Shown: positions 7,995 to 16,737, counted from the stretch's first letter. The stretch is DNA of 64,000 nucleotides from Acidobacteriota bacterium (GCA_029263315.1 JAJCXR010000040.1:1-64000), one strand, 5' to 3'. Notes: generated from the letters alone by a model not told the origin. Translations and numbers: made by a program.

Positions 7995-8035
7995 GCGCAT
8001 CTTCGGTCGCGGCTGGCTTCCACTGGCCGCAAGGC

Positions 8036-9019
8036 CTAAGAGGAAATCCCTTCCACCGAGGACAATCGACGCACCTTGCCCGGCGACAGGCCAAAAAACC
8101 TCTTGAACGTCCGGCAGAAGGCGGCTTCGCTTTGGTAACCCACGCCGCTGGCGAGCGCTGAGAGGGGCTCGGTGGTCTCCCGCAGCTGGATGCGGGCCAA
8201 GCGCATGCGCCATTGGGTGAGGTAGTGCATCACCGGCTGGCCCACCAGCTGGCTGAAGCGGGCCGAAAATGCCGAGCGCGACATGCCCACCTCCTGGGCC
8301 AGGGACGCCACCGTCCATGGCTGGGCGGGTTGGCGATGCATCAGATTGAGGGCACGGCCCACCTGGGCGTCCCGCAGGGCGGCAAGCCACCCATGATCGG
8401 CTCGGGGTGACGAATCGATCCACGAGCGAATCATCTGGATAACTAAGATATCCGCCAAGCGGGTGATCACCGTCTCGCCCCCCGGACGCAGCTCCCTCGC
8501 TTCGTGGGCGATGAACCGCAAGGTGCTGTGCAACCAGCTGCCCTCGTCGTCCCAAGTATCGATCTGCAACACCTTGGGTAGCTGAGCGATCAACTGCTCC
8601 GCCGCCACGTGGTCGAATTGCACCACGCCACAGGTCAAATGGGTAGGCTCGCCGCCGCCGCCATGCCGCATGACTTCATAACGTTCGCTGACCTTCTGAA
8701 CTGGAATATCGAACAAGGGCTCCGGCTCGACGTCGAGCTCGCTGCGTATCAGGTGCCCGGCACCGTGGGGGACGAGGGCCAGGCTGCCCCGCTGTAGCAG
8801 ACATGGCTCGGCCCCCTCCACCTCCAGCCAACAGCGGCCGCCGGTGACGATGTGGAACATCATGCACCCTTCGAAGGCCGGCAGATCGATTCCCCAAGGG
8901 GCGGTCAGCTCCGAGCGGCAATACAGGGTACCGGTGAGACGCAGGAGATGAAGGGTCTCGCCGAGGGGATCCATCGAGGTGGGGAGCTGTGGTGTGGCGC
9001 GTGGGGTGGTCGGTGACAT
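8036..9019 (-). CDS. AraC-family transcriptional regulator (cupin_6-type N-terminus)
   Basis: 327 aa from the ATG at 9019, chosen because AGGA lies 8 nt upstream; TTG 9058 and ATG 9028 are alternatives. The N-terminal ~190 aa form a cupin-like sensing domain (GRCWLEVEGAEPCLLQRGSL, LVPHGAGHLI). The C-terminal ~100 aa hold two AraC HTH motifs (WTVASLAQEVGMSRSAFSAR and PLSALASGVGYQSEAAFCRT) followed by the conserved FGLSPGKVRR. It is divergent from the NmrA-like gene with ~170 bp between, the usual arrangement for a regulator of the adjacent oxidoreductase operon, and convergent with FYVE gene 2. Confidence 0.93.
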   Translation of the reverse strand: MSPTTPRATPQLPTSMDPLGETLHLLRLTGTLYCRSELTAPWGIDLPAFEGCMMFHIVTGGRCWLEVEGAEPCLLQRGSLALVPHGAGHLIRSELDVEPEPLFDIPVQKVSERYEVMRHGGGGEPTHLTCGVVQFDHVAAEQLIAQLPKVLQIDTWDDEGSWLHSTLRFIAHEARELRPGGETVITRLADILVIQMIRSWIDSSPRADHGWLAALRDAQVGRALNLMHRQPAQPWTVASLAQEVGMSRSAFSARFSQLVGQPVMHYLTQWRMRLARIQLRETTEPLSALASGVGYQSEAAFCRTFKRFFGLSPGKVRRLSSVEGISS

Positions 9020-9189
9020 CGCAGCCATCCTGCCACGTTCGGGGGGTATCGTCCACAATCATGGACGATCGGCATATCAACCGAGACGTTGTGCCATAGA
9101 CTGTCTGCCTCCTCTTTCATAGGCTGGATTTGTCACCGGGGAGTGCCCCCGCCAGCCGAGTCCCAAACTACCCGCCGAGGAGATATCCC

Positions 9190-10020
9190 ATGCAACAGTC
9201 CCCTATTCTCATCACCGGCGCCACCGGCAAAACCGGACGGCGCATCGTGCAACGTCTCGAAGCCCAAGGGCATCTGGTACGACGGGCCTCGCGCCAAGCG
9301 GCGATATCTTTTGACTGGAACGATGCCAGCACTTGGGACGCCGCTCTCCACGGTGTCGAGACCGCCTACCTCTGCTACTCCCCGGACTTGGCAGTCCCCG
9401 GGGCGACGGCGACGCTCAGCGCCTTCGTCGACAAGGCCATCCAGCAGGGTGTGCGGCGTATCGTCCTGCTCTCCGGTCGCGGCGAAGAGGAGGCCCAGCG
9501 ATGCGAGCGGTTGATCCAACGGCCTGAGCTGCAGTGGACCGTGGTACGGGCCAGTTGGTTCAGCCAGAACTTCTCCGAGGGACCTTTTGTCGACATGGTC
9601 CTGAATGGCCATGTGGCCTTGCCGGCAGGCGGCGTCGAAGAGCCTTTCATCGATGCCGATGACATCGCCGATGTCGCCGTGGCGGCCCTCGTCGAGGACG
9701 GCCATGCCGGACAGATCTACGAAGTCACCGGATCTCGCCTGCTCACCTTCGCGCAAGCGGTGCGGGACATCGCCGAGGCCAGCGGACGGGACATCGACTA
9801 CATACAAATTCCCACCGAAGCGTTCATCGCCGGGGCCGAATCAGCCGGCCTGCCACCCGACATCGTCTGGCTCATGGACTATCTTTTCACCACCGTCCTC
9901 GACGGCCGCAACGCCCACCTGGGGGACGGCGTCCGCCGTGCCCTGGGTCGTGAGCCCAAAGACTTCGCCGACTATGCCCGCCGCACCGTCGCCGCGGGGC
10001 AATGGAAAGAGGCGGCATGA
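9190..10020 (+). CDS. NmrA-like NAD(P)-binding Rossmann-fold protein
   Basis: 276 aa, starting at ATG 9190 after GAGGAG. The N-terminal ITGATGKTGRRI is the glycine-rich dinucleotide-binding motif of atypical SDR/NmrA proteins. Residues ~100-125 (IVLLSGRGEEEAQRCERLIQ) and ~130-145 (WTVVRASWFSQNF) match the family pattern seen in NAD(P)-sensing regulators and quinone reductases. The catalytic YxxxK of classical SDRs is absent. It overlaps the DUF1772 gene by four bases and is probably controlled by the divergent AraC protein. Confidence 0.9.
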   Translation: MQQSPILITGATGKTGRRIVQRLEAQGHLVRRASRQAAISFDWNDASTWDAALHGVETAYLCYSPDLAVPGATATLSAFVDKAIQQGVRRIVLLSGRGEEEAQRCERLIQRPELQWTVVRASWFSQNFSEGPFVDMVLNGHVALPAGGVEEPFIDADDIADVAVAALVEDGHAGQIYEVTGSRLLTFAQAVRDIAEASGRDIDYIQIPTEAFIAGAESAGLPPDIVWLMDYLFTTVLDGRNAHLGDGVRRALGREPKDFADYARRTVAAGQWKEAA

Positions 10021-10532
10021 CCGGCGACGCTGGGGGTGGCATGGACCCGCTCATCGCCATCCTCAGCATCACGACGTTGCTCGGTGCCGCCCTGGTGGGC
10101 GGCATCTTCTTCGCCTTTTCCAGCTTCGTCATGCAGGCCCTGGCCAGGCGTCCCGTCGCCGAAGCCATGGCGGCCATGCAGTCGATCAACGTCGTGGTGC
10201 TCAACCCGTCTTTTCTTGGTGCCTTCCTCGGGACCGCTCTGTTGTCCATTGCGATGCTCGGCATCGCTTACCTCCACTGGGGACGCCCAACGGCAACTTA
10301 CTTTCTGGCGGCAGCACTGCTCTACTTGCTGGGCACCTTCCTGGTAACCGGACTAGGCAATGTTCCCTTGAATGACCAACTGGCCGCCGTTGGCGTCGAC
10401 GCTCCAGGCGCCGAGGAGCTATGGCAGCACTATCTCAACCGCTGGACCCTGTGGAACCATGTCCGCACCGCCGCCGCTCTGGCTGCGGCTCTGATGCACA
10501 GCTTGGGATTGCTGACCCTTTGCAAGATGTGA
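10017..10532 (+). CDS. DUF1772 (anthrone oxygenase-like) membrane protein
   Basis: 171 aa, start coupled to the upstream stop by ATGA. Four hydrophobic segments (~9-31, ~60-78, ~83-105 and ~145-165) give a small four-helix inner-membrane protein. The pattern FFAFSSFVMQAL near the N-terminus, NPSFLGAFLG and VPLNDQLAA, with WNHVRTAAALAAAL at the end, matches DUF1772. Members often accompany NmrA-like genes. Enzymatic activity is not established for most members. Confidence 0.85.
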   Translation: MTGDAGGGMDPLIAILSITTLLGAALVGGIFFAFSSFVMQALARRPVAEAMAAMQSINVVVLNPSFLGAFLGTALLSIAMLGIAYLHWGRPTATYFLAAALLYLLGTFLVTGLGNVPLNDQLAAVGVDAPGAEELWQHYLNRWTLWNHVRTAAALAAALMHSLGLLTLCKM

Positions 10533-10698
10533 AAATGTCAACCGGGAGGCTACTGACAATCGAGAGTCCAGCGAACGCTTGGGCTGTCTTAAGGAAGGTC
10601 CCGGCTAGCAATCATCATCCTTTTTAGTCGCAACCGGGTCTATAGCAGTACAGAGGCCCTGCTACGGCTTCACAAAGCTACCGGAGGAGGTCTTTGCT

Positions 10699-10803
10699 AT
10701 GGATACACGTGCTATAGATTTGCAAGTCGGCAACCCGCTGAATGATTGCCCCTTGGCAAAGCGCCTGCTGCGCTGGGCAAAAACCGAGGCCAGAGAACGA
10801 TGA
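10699..10803 (+). CDS. 34-aa ORF translationally coupled to cas6
   Basis: ATG at 10699 lies 6-7 nt after a strong GGAGGAGG and encodes MDTRAIDLQVGNPLNDCPLA and onward, ending KTEARER at a TGA overlapping the cas6 ATG (ATGA at 10800-10803). It is too short for homology calls. It could be a real small protein, a leader that couples translation, or the remnant of a longer upstream gene. No ORF of this frame continues upstream. Confidence 0.5.
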   Translation: MDTRAIDLQVGNPLNDCPLAKRLLRWAKTEARER

Positions 10804-11924
10804 CCCATCCATCCCTTCCTTACCTGCGGCTCCGCCTCACCGTCCGCCCGCTGCTGACCGGCGCGCCGTCACGACCTCGGTCAACCCAAGGCCGACCCAT
10901 CCTCGACACCCGGGACAGCGAGCCCAATCGATGTCCCTTGCCGGCCACCCAGCTACGGCGGGTCCTCGGCAAGGCTTTGATCGACCTCTTCTGTCCCTTC
11001 GGTACGCCCCGCTGTCAGACAGCCCAAGGCTGCGCCCAAAAGCGGCAGTGCCCTTACGGCGTGCTCTTCGCCGCCAGCACCAGCCGTCGTCCACCCTTTG
11101 CCCTCTATCTCCTACCGACGGGACGCAGCAAGGGTTACCAGCAGGTGGACGTCACCCTCTACGGCGACAGCTGGCAGCTCTTTCCTTGGATGCTCGGTGG
11201 TCTGGCCCGTGCACTGGACGTCGGGGTAGGCAAACGGCGTCGGCGTTGGAGAATCGAAGAAGTCGCGCAGGTGGGACCAACCCTGCGATGGCTCTGCGGC
11301 GATGATCTGCGTCAACTGCCGGCCATCGTCGAGCCCAGTCGTCTGCTTTTGCCGTCGACGAGCCTGGCGCAGCCCAGCGTTCCCAAACAGGTGCCTGGCA
11401 CCAAATACCAACCTCCCCAACAGGTGCCTGGCACCATCGCGGAGGGCACTCTCCAACAGGTCCCTGGCACCGCCTCGGTGAACGCTGGCACCGCGACGGT
11501 GAACGCTTGCCGAGCAAGCGACCCTCTCGAGGTGCGTTTGCTGAGCCCAATGCGTCTGCTGCACAATGGTCAACTGCTCTTCGGCGACGACCCTGTCCCC
11601 CTTACCATTCTCATCGCCCGAGCTCTGGACCGCCTGCGGGATCTCTACGGCGACGACGCTTGCCCGCTCCTGCAGGCGTCTGAACGGCAGAGCCTGGAAG
11701 CCGACGCCGCCGACGTCCCCATCGTGCGCTCACGAACTCGCTGGGTGGAGCAAAAGGACTATTCGGCGCGCTCCCGCTCGGAGCTTCTCTTGGGGGGCAA
11801 AATGGGACGGCTGGTCTATGGCCGGGGAGCCGGACGCTTCTTGCCGATCTTGAAAGCGGCAGAGATCCTGCAAGTGGGCAAGAACGTCACCGCAGGGTGT
11901 GGCCGCATCGCTGTGGCGCATTGA
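10800..11924 (+). CDS. cas6: Cas6-family CRISPR pre-crRNA endoribonuclease with palindrome-derived linker insert
   Basis: 374 aa from ATG 10800. Cas6 RAMP proteins cleave pre-crRNA within repeats. The C-terminal motif is diagnostic: LGGKMGRLVYGRG, then LPILKAAEILQVGKN and TAGCGRIAV, matching the glycine-rich loop of PF10040-type Cas6. The N-terminal half includes a four-Cys segment (CPFGTPRCQTAQGCAQKRQC, ~61-80), as in some type III-associated members. Residues ~197-240 consist of QVPGT-containing sequence encoded by three palindromic elements, inserted between the two RAMP-like halves without breaking the frame. No other cas gene is near, and this is not the Cas6e family expected for the I-E-like array at the left edge. 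Partly duplicated at 15478. Confidence 0.85.
   Translation: MTHPSLPYLRLRLTVRPLLTGAPSRPRSTQGRPILDTRDSEPNRCPLPATQLRRVLGKALIDLFCPFGTPRCQTAQGCAQKRQCPYGVLFAASTSRRPPFALYLLPTGRSKGYQQVDVTLYGDSWQLFPWMLGGLARALDVGVGKRRRRWRIEEVAQVGPTLRWLCGDDLRQLPAIVEPSRLLLPSTSLAQPSVPKQVPGTKYQPPQQVPGTIAEGTLQQVPGTASVNAGTATVNACRASDPLEVRLLSPMRLLHNGQLLFGDDPVPLTILIARALDRLRDLYGDDACPLLQASERQSLEADAADVPIVRSRTRWVEQKDYSARSRSELLLGGKMGRLVYGRGAGRFLPILKAAEILQVGKNVTAGCGRIAVAH
11390..11471. repeat. Three palindromic elements inside cas6
   Basis: Copies at 11390-11402, 11423-11435 and 11459-11471 (the last GGTCCCTGGCACC). All are read as Q-V-P-G-T in the cas6 frame. The unit ACCATCGCGGAGGGCACTC between copies recurs in the 16849-17095 cluster. 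Confidence 0.95.
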
Positions 11925-12043
11925 AGCGCGAATTTCATTCCGAGCAGCGCTCCAGTGCAGTTGATGAATAGCGCGCGCAGGTCGCTGTCGTCGGCAGGGG
12001 GCTTGGGACTATCGCGCTTTTTAGAATCGGAAGCTTTGGTCAT
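11925..12043 (-). pseudogene. Possible remnant of a flavodoxin/NAD(P)H-dependent FMN reductase gene
   Basis: From ATG 12043 the minus strand encodes ~35 codons beginning MTKASDSKKRDSP and reaching DLRALFINCT. That is the typical first strand of flavodoxin-like NAD(P)H:quinone/FMN reductases, in which LRALFLNCT is followed by the phosphate-binding loop. After INCT the sequence stops resembling the family and runs into the 3' end of cas6. I interpret this as a truncated gene start; low to moderate confidence. Confidence 0.4.
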
Positions 12044-12278
12044 CGGCTTCTTTCGCTGAGATTGCTGTCGCTATCGGATGCAATGGAAGTGTCGTTTGCT
12101 TGACGTTGAGACCACGGATTTGATCTCATCTGCTGGTATCCACCTGATCGGTATCGTTCATCGGATTCATCGTCCGCTTTTTTGGCGTCGGGAAGATCGA
12201 TGATCTCGCGTGTCAGCTTGGGAAGCTGCAACCTGCACCGAGATCCTCGTTGGTACGCCGGCTCATCTGAGGAAGACC
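12044..12278. other. Upstream region of the cytochrome gene
   Basis: 235 bp; no gene supported. The stretch is less GC-rich than its surroundings. Any promoter for the cytochrome gene should lie here, but no convincing boxes are visible. Confidence 0.4.
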
Positions 12279-15200
12279 ATGCTATTGCAAATGCTCTCCG
12301 GATCCTCGTCGTGCCCGTCTGACTCGCGGCCGCACGAGCTGGCGCCACGCGCACTTGTCTTCGTCGCCGTCCTGGCTTTTCTCGCCCCTCTGCAGACGGT
12401 CGAGGCTCAGCAGGAAGGGTTGGAATGCTCGGCCGAGCGCTCACAGCCGCTGGTAACCACCGATCCCGCGCTATGTGCGGACCTCGAGTCTGTGGTGCGA
12501 GAGCCGAGCGCCTTGCCGCTCGACGAATATCAGGCCAAGTTGGGTGATTTCCTGCGCAATTTCTGCCATCGCAATGCCGAGGCTGGCTGGAAACGCGATA
12601 AATACGTGCGTGACACCGGTCCCTACATCGCCAGTCTCGAGAACGGCGAGTGGGTGGGCCGCTATTACGGCACCCACGCGCCGGTGGTGATTTGGTACTC
12701 CTCGGAGATGATCGAATGGTTGCGCACCAATCGCCCGGTCGACGGTGAAGCGCCCGCCGAGCCGGCATTGATTCCCGACGGCACCATGATGATCAAGGAG
12801 ATGTTTCCGCATCCGGCGGGGGAGTGCTCCAGCGTCGATCCTCTAAAGCTCTTGCCGACCAGCGGCGCCGCGGTCATGGTGCGCGATCTGGAAGCTTCCC
12901 ACGATGGCTGGTTCTGGGGATGGTTCGGCTGGAGCGGTTGGGATCCGGACTGGCCGGCCGGGCCGGAGAATCGCCTACCGTACATGGGTTTCGGTCAATA
13001 TTGCATGAATTGTCATGCCTCGGCCGAAGACAATCTGACCTTCGCCAGCTTGAAGAACATCGAAGGCGAGCCGGGGGATCCGCTGGTCTTCTTGAGCCAA
13101 GACTTCTTCGACGCGCGCACCGTGCCCAGCCACCATCGCCTCGTAGCCTTGCCGACCGATGACGCGCCGCGTCTCGGCCAACCGCGCTTCGGCTACAACC
13201 CGGCCTTCACCGCCGAAGTGCCGGCTGAGATCAAGGCACCGACCTGGGAAACCGTGCCCATGATGCCGTCGGAGTCCTACGACAATAAATGGGTCGAAGC
13301 CGGCGGACCGACAGCGCGCGACGAATTCGTGACGTCGGACCAATGTCTCGGTTGCCACAACGCCGGTAGCACCGGCCTGCAATACAACATGACCGAGATC
13401 GACCGCGCCGATCCCACTCTGTTGCGCAATCTCTCGCCCTACGCCACCTGGAGGACTTCGCCCATGGGACTCGGTGGCCGCGATCCGATTTTCTATGCCC
13501 AATTGGCGAGTGAAACAGAGACCTTCCACCCCGAGGCCTCCGCCAAGGTCCAAGACATTTGCCTAGGCTGCCACGGCGTGCTCGGTCAGCGGCAATATCA
13601 TGTAGATCAACAAGCTGTCGACGAGAGTGGCTATCGCGGCGATCAGGGCGGTCAGGACGACTGCTCGCCGTTCTTGCGCGAGTATGCCAACGCGGTGCCG
13701 TGGCCATCGGACAATCCGGACGTCCATCTGGCACCCTACGGCGCCCTGGCGCGCGATGGTATCTCCTGCACCTCTTGCCATCGCATGTTGGTGGGCAAAG
13801 GGCCGGAGGATCCGGCCATTTCACGGCCCGAGAACGCCTGCGTCAAAGAGCGCCAAGACTTTCTCAACCCCAAGAACACAGGCTTTGCCAAGACGTTCAC
13901 CGGCAGCTTCCTCGTCGGCGCCCCCGATCGCTTGATCGGTCCGTTCGAAGATCCCAAGCAGAAACCCATGGACCACGCCATGGGCATCTTGCCGGAATTC
14001 GACAAGAGCATTCAAAGCTCAGAGGTCTGTGGCTCGTGTCACACGGTGCACCTGCCGGTCATGCGCGACGGCGACGTCCTCTCCTATACCTACGAGCAGA
14101 CCACTTACCCTGAGTGGGCGTTCAGCGCCTACCGCACCGGCGAGACCGCCGACGGCACCGAGCTCGCTGGAGGCGCCGGCACGCTCGCCGAGTCGTGCCA
14201 GGGCTGTCATATGGCGAGCCAGAATGCCGCGGGCGAGCCATTTCGCAGCAAGATCGCGTCGATCCAGGAGCATACGAACTTTCCCGAGGCCGAGCACAAT
14301 CTGCTACCCGCGGACATCGATCTCGAGATCCGCGAGGGCTTCGCGCGGCACACGCTCGTGGGTCTCAACATTTTCTTCATCAAGATGGCCCAGCAATTCC
14401 CCGACGTCATCGGCATTCGCACCCAAGATCCGATGATGGTATCCGCCGGTGTCGACCCGCTACTGCTCACCGAGCAAAAGATGCTCGATCAGGCGAGCGC
14501 AGAGACCGCCGAGCTCAGCGTTAGCGAGATTTCACTCGAAGGTGGCAAGCTGCGCACCAGAGTGCACGTGGATAGCAAAGTGGGGCATAAATTCCCTTCG
14601 GGTGTCGGCTTCCGTCGCGCCTTCATCGAGTTCCAGGTCAGAGACGCTGCCGGTGGCGTGCTGTGGGCCTCGGGGCGCAGTAGCGAAGCCGGCCTGTTGG
14701 TGGATGAAGATGACGAGCCGCTACCCGGCGAGCTGTGGTGGAAAGGCGATTGCTCGGGCTTGCGCCATCCCGATCAACTGGTCTATCAGCCCCATCATCA
14801 GAAGATCACACGTCAAGATCAGGCGCAGATCTACCAGGAGCTGGTGACGGCACCGGCCGATGTGCGCGATCCCCGGTGTGGTTCGAATCCGGTGCCTGGC
14901 GGGCACCTGACGACTAGCTTTCTGTCGATTTGTGGCCACGTCAAAGACAACCGCATCTTGCCCGATGGCTTCCTTGACTATGCGACGCGATCGAAGATTT
15001 CCCACGAGCTCGGCGCGGGCGACGATCTGGCGCGCGATACCGAGGCTCACGGTGTCGACGGCGATCCGGATTACCTGACGGGCGGTGGCGACTCGCTGTG
15101 GTACGAGGTCGAGCTGGCGGAGCTTCGTGGTCGCCCAGAGAGCGTCGAGGCGACGCTCTTCTACCAAGCCATTCCGCCGTATTACCTGCAGGATCGCTTC

Positions 15201-15359
15201 TGTACCGGCACAGGAGACGATACCGCGCGGCTGTACTTCCTGGCCGGTCATCTGAATCTGGAAGGCACCGAGGGCGCCGGCTGGAAATTCAAACTGGTGT
15301 CGAGCGGCGAAGTTGCCGTGCCGATACCCAAGAGCGATTCTCCGACCACGGCGCCGTAG
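12279..15359 (+). CDS. Secreted multiheme (six CxxCH) cytochrome c
   Basis: 1026 aa from ATG 12279. A signal peptide (~25-45, ALVFVAVLAFLAPLQTVEA) directs it to the periplasm. Six CxxCH heme c motifs lie at about residues 242 (CMNCH), 355 (CLGCH), 427 (CLGCH), 496 (CTSCH), 583 (CGSCH) and 639 (CQGCH). The C-terminal ~370 aa lack hemes and look beta-rich (LRTRVHVDSKVGHKFPSGVG resembles a cytochrome-associated immunoglobulin-like region). Long multiheme proteins of this type serve in extracytoplasmic electron transfer; donor and acceptor cannot be named. It appears monocistronic. Confidence 0.9.
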   Translation: MLLQMLSGSSSCPSDSRPHELAPRALVFVAVLAFLAPLQTVEAQQEGLECSAERSQPLVTTDPALCADLESVVREPSALPLDEYQAKLGDFLRNFCHRNAEAGWKRDKYVRDTGPYIASLENGEWVGRYYGTHAPVVIWYSSEMIEWLRTNRPVDGEAPAEPALIPDGTMMIKEMFPHPAGECSSVDPLKLLPTSGAAVMVRDLEASHDGWFWGWFGWSGWDPDWPAGPENRLPYMGFGQYCMNCHASAEDNLTFASLKNIEGEPGDPLVFLSQDFFDARTVPSHHRLVALPTDDAPRLGQPRFGYNPAFTAEVPAEIKAPTWETVPMMPSESYDNKWVEAGGPTARDEFVTSDQCLGCHNAGSTGLQYNMTEIDRADPTLLRNLSPYATWRTSPMGLGGRDPIFYAQLASETETFHPEASAKVQDICLGCHGVLGQRQYHVDQQAVDESGYRGDQGGQDDCSPFLREYANAVPWPSDNPDVHLAPYGALARDGISCTSCHRMLVGKGPEDPAISRPENACVKERQDFLNPKNTGFAKTFTGSFLVGAPDRLIGPFEDPKQKPMDHAMGILPEFDKSIQSSEVCGSCHTVHLPVMRDGDVLSYTYEQTTYPEWAFSAYRTGETADGTELAGGAGTLAESCQGCHMASQNAAGEPFRSKIASIQEHTNFPEAEHNLLPADIDLEIREGFARHTLVGLNIFFIKMAQQFPDVIGIRTQDPMMVSAGVDPLLLTEQKMLDQASAETAELSVSEISLEGGKLRTRVHVDSKVGHKFPSGVGFRRAFIEFQVRDAAGGVLWASGRSSEAGLLVDEDDEPLPGELWWKGDCSGLRHPDQLVYQPHHQKITRQDQAQIYQELVTAPADVRDPRCGSNPVPGGHLTTSFLSICGHVKDNRILPDGFLDYATRSKISHELGAGDDLARDTEAHGVDGDPDYLTGGGDSLWYEVELAELRGRPESVEATLFYQAIPPYYLQDRFCTGTGDDTARLYFLAGHLNLEGTEGAGWKFKLVSSGEVAVPIPKSDSPTTAP

Positions 15360-15477
15360 CGCGCTCCTGGGAGTGGCGGCTTCGGCGACGCCACCCCGAG
15401 CTGCGGTACCCCATATGACAACCTCTCCAATAGGTGCCTGGCACCATTTTCGATCCTCCCCAACAACCTCTCCAATA
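15360..15477. repeat. Intergenic palindromic elements before the cas6 fragment
   Basis: GGTGCCTGGCACC occurs at 15433-15445, and a second copy (15478-15490) forms the left border of the cas6 duplication. Both follow ACCTCTCCAATA, a local duplication of about 45 bp. Confidence 0.85.
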
Positions 15478-15754
15478 GGTGCCTGGCACCGCCTCGGTGA
15501 ACGCTGGCACCGCGACGGTGTACGCTTGCCGAGCAAGCGACCCTCTCGAGGTGCGTTTGCTGAGCCCAATGCGTCTGCTGCACAATGGACAACTGCTCTT
15601 CGGCGACGACCCTGGCCCCCTTACCAATCTCATCGCCCGATCTCTCGACCGCCTGCGGGATCTCTACGGCGACGACGCTTGCCCGCTCCTGAAAGCGTCT
15701 GAACGACAGAGCCTGGAAGCCAACGCCGCCAACGTCCCCATCTGGTCACGTTGA
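15478..15754 (+). pseudogene. Duplicated internal fragment of cas6
   Basis: Bases 15478 to about 15745 repeat cas6 positions 11459 to about 11725 with roughly a dozen substitutions and no indels that I can see. The frame is open (RLLSPMRLLHNGQLLFGDDP) but lacks both the N-terminal part and the catalytic/glycine-rich C-terminus, ending WSR-stop. The left edge coincides with a palindromic element, implicating it in the duplication. Not expected to encode a working nuclease. Confidence 0.9.
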
Positions 15755-15958
15755 CGAGCTCCCCCACCTTGTCACCGGCGACACCACCGCGCTGAGCTCA
15801 TAGCTATTCATGAAATCACGTCTGAGTGAAGAGTCGGGGAGATGCGTCCTCATTTGACCCGCTGAAGCCCCGGTCTTACACTGGCCGTTATGGAGTTGCG
15901 GATAGGTAATTCAAAGGCTCCAGGAGAAGCGCAAGGGCGCTGAAAGGCGCAATCGAAT

Positions 15959-16720
15959 ATGCGAATCCCCGTCATACAAGGTGTGATCGAACGGCGCATC
16001 CTGGCCAACTTCCGGGTTGAGCCAAAGGCGTTGCAAGGTCTTCTGCCGACGGCCTTCAGGCCCAAGTTGGTGGGTGATTGGGGCATGGCGGGCATTTGTC
16101 TGATCCGCTTGGCCGGCGTCCGACCCAAGATCCTGCCCCTGCCTTTTGGCATCCGCTCTGAGAACGCCGCCCACCGTATCGCCGTCGAGTGGGACACACC
16201 ACGGGGTGCGGCCAGCGGTGTTTACATTCCGCGGCGGGATACCTCCTCCGCCCTCAATGCGTTGCTCGGAGGACGCCTGTTCCCCGGCATCCATCACCGT
16301 GCGACTTTCACCGTCCGCGAGTCCGAGAACGAGATCGCCGTTACCGTGCGCTCGATGGATGGCACAACGCAGATGGAGATCGAGGCCCAACCGGCGGACG
16401 GCCTCCCGAGCGCTTCCATCTTCCCTTCTCTAGAGGCGGCTTCCGCCTTCTTCGAGGATGGATCCCTTGGCTATTCGCCCATGTCACGACCCGGATGTTT
16501 CGATGGTTTGGAGCTGCGAACGGATTGTTGGTCCACCTCACCGCTAAAGGTCGGCATGGTGCGCTCCAGCTTCTTCGAAGACCCTGAGCACTTTCCGCCG
16601 GGAACCGTCATCTTCGATAACGCCTTATTGATGCAGGACATACCCCACACATGGCACGGTCGAGGCAAGCTCATCGAGCTTCCAGACACGCCCAAAGCCC
16701 CTGGTACTCTGATGATGTAG
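15959..16720 (+). CDS. DUF2071 (YqjF/acetoacetate decarboxylase-like fold) protein
   Basis: 253 aa. The N-terminus ANFRVEPKALQGLLPTAFRP is the DUF2071 signature. ISLIRLAGVRP-like sequence at ~45-55, and HRATFTVRESENEIAVTVRS with SASIFPSLEAASAFFEDGSL later, fit the beta-cone fold of this family. No signal peptide. Function in the family is poorly defined. A truncated hicB-like start follows 17 bp downstream. No clear Shine-Dalgarno precedes ATG 15959, but upstream in-frame extension is blocked by stops. Confidence 0.8.
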   Translation: MRIPVIQGVIERRILANFRVEPKALQGLLPTAFRPKLVGDWGMAGICLIRLAGVRPKILPLPFGIRSENAAHRIAVEWDTPRGAASGVYIPRRDTSSALNALLGGRLFPGIHHRATFTVRESENEIAVTVRSMDGTTQMEIEAQPADGLPSASIFPSLEAASAFFEDGSLGYSPMSRPGCFDGLELRTDCWSTSPLKVGMVRSSFFEDPEHFPPGTVIFDNALLMQDIPHTWHGRGKLIELPDTPKAPGTLMM

Positions 16721-16737
16721 GTCAAGGGAACAGGCCC

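Noticed and set aside
14886..14904. GGTGCCTGGCGGGCACC-like sequence inside the cytochrome gene
   Set aside because: The central spacing and flanks differ from the family, and it lies in ordinary coding sequence, so it is probably chance.
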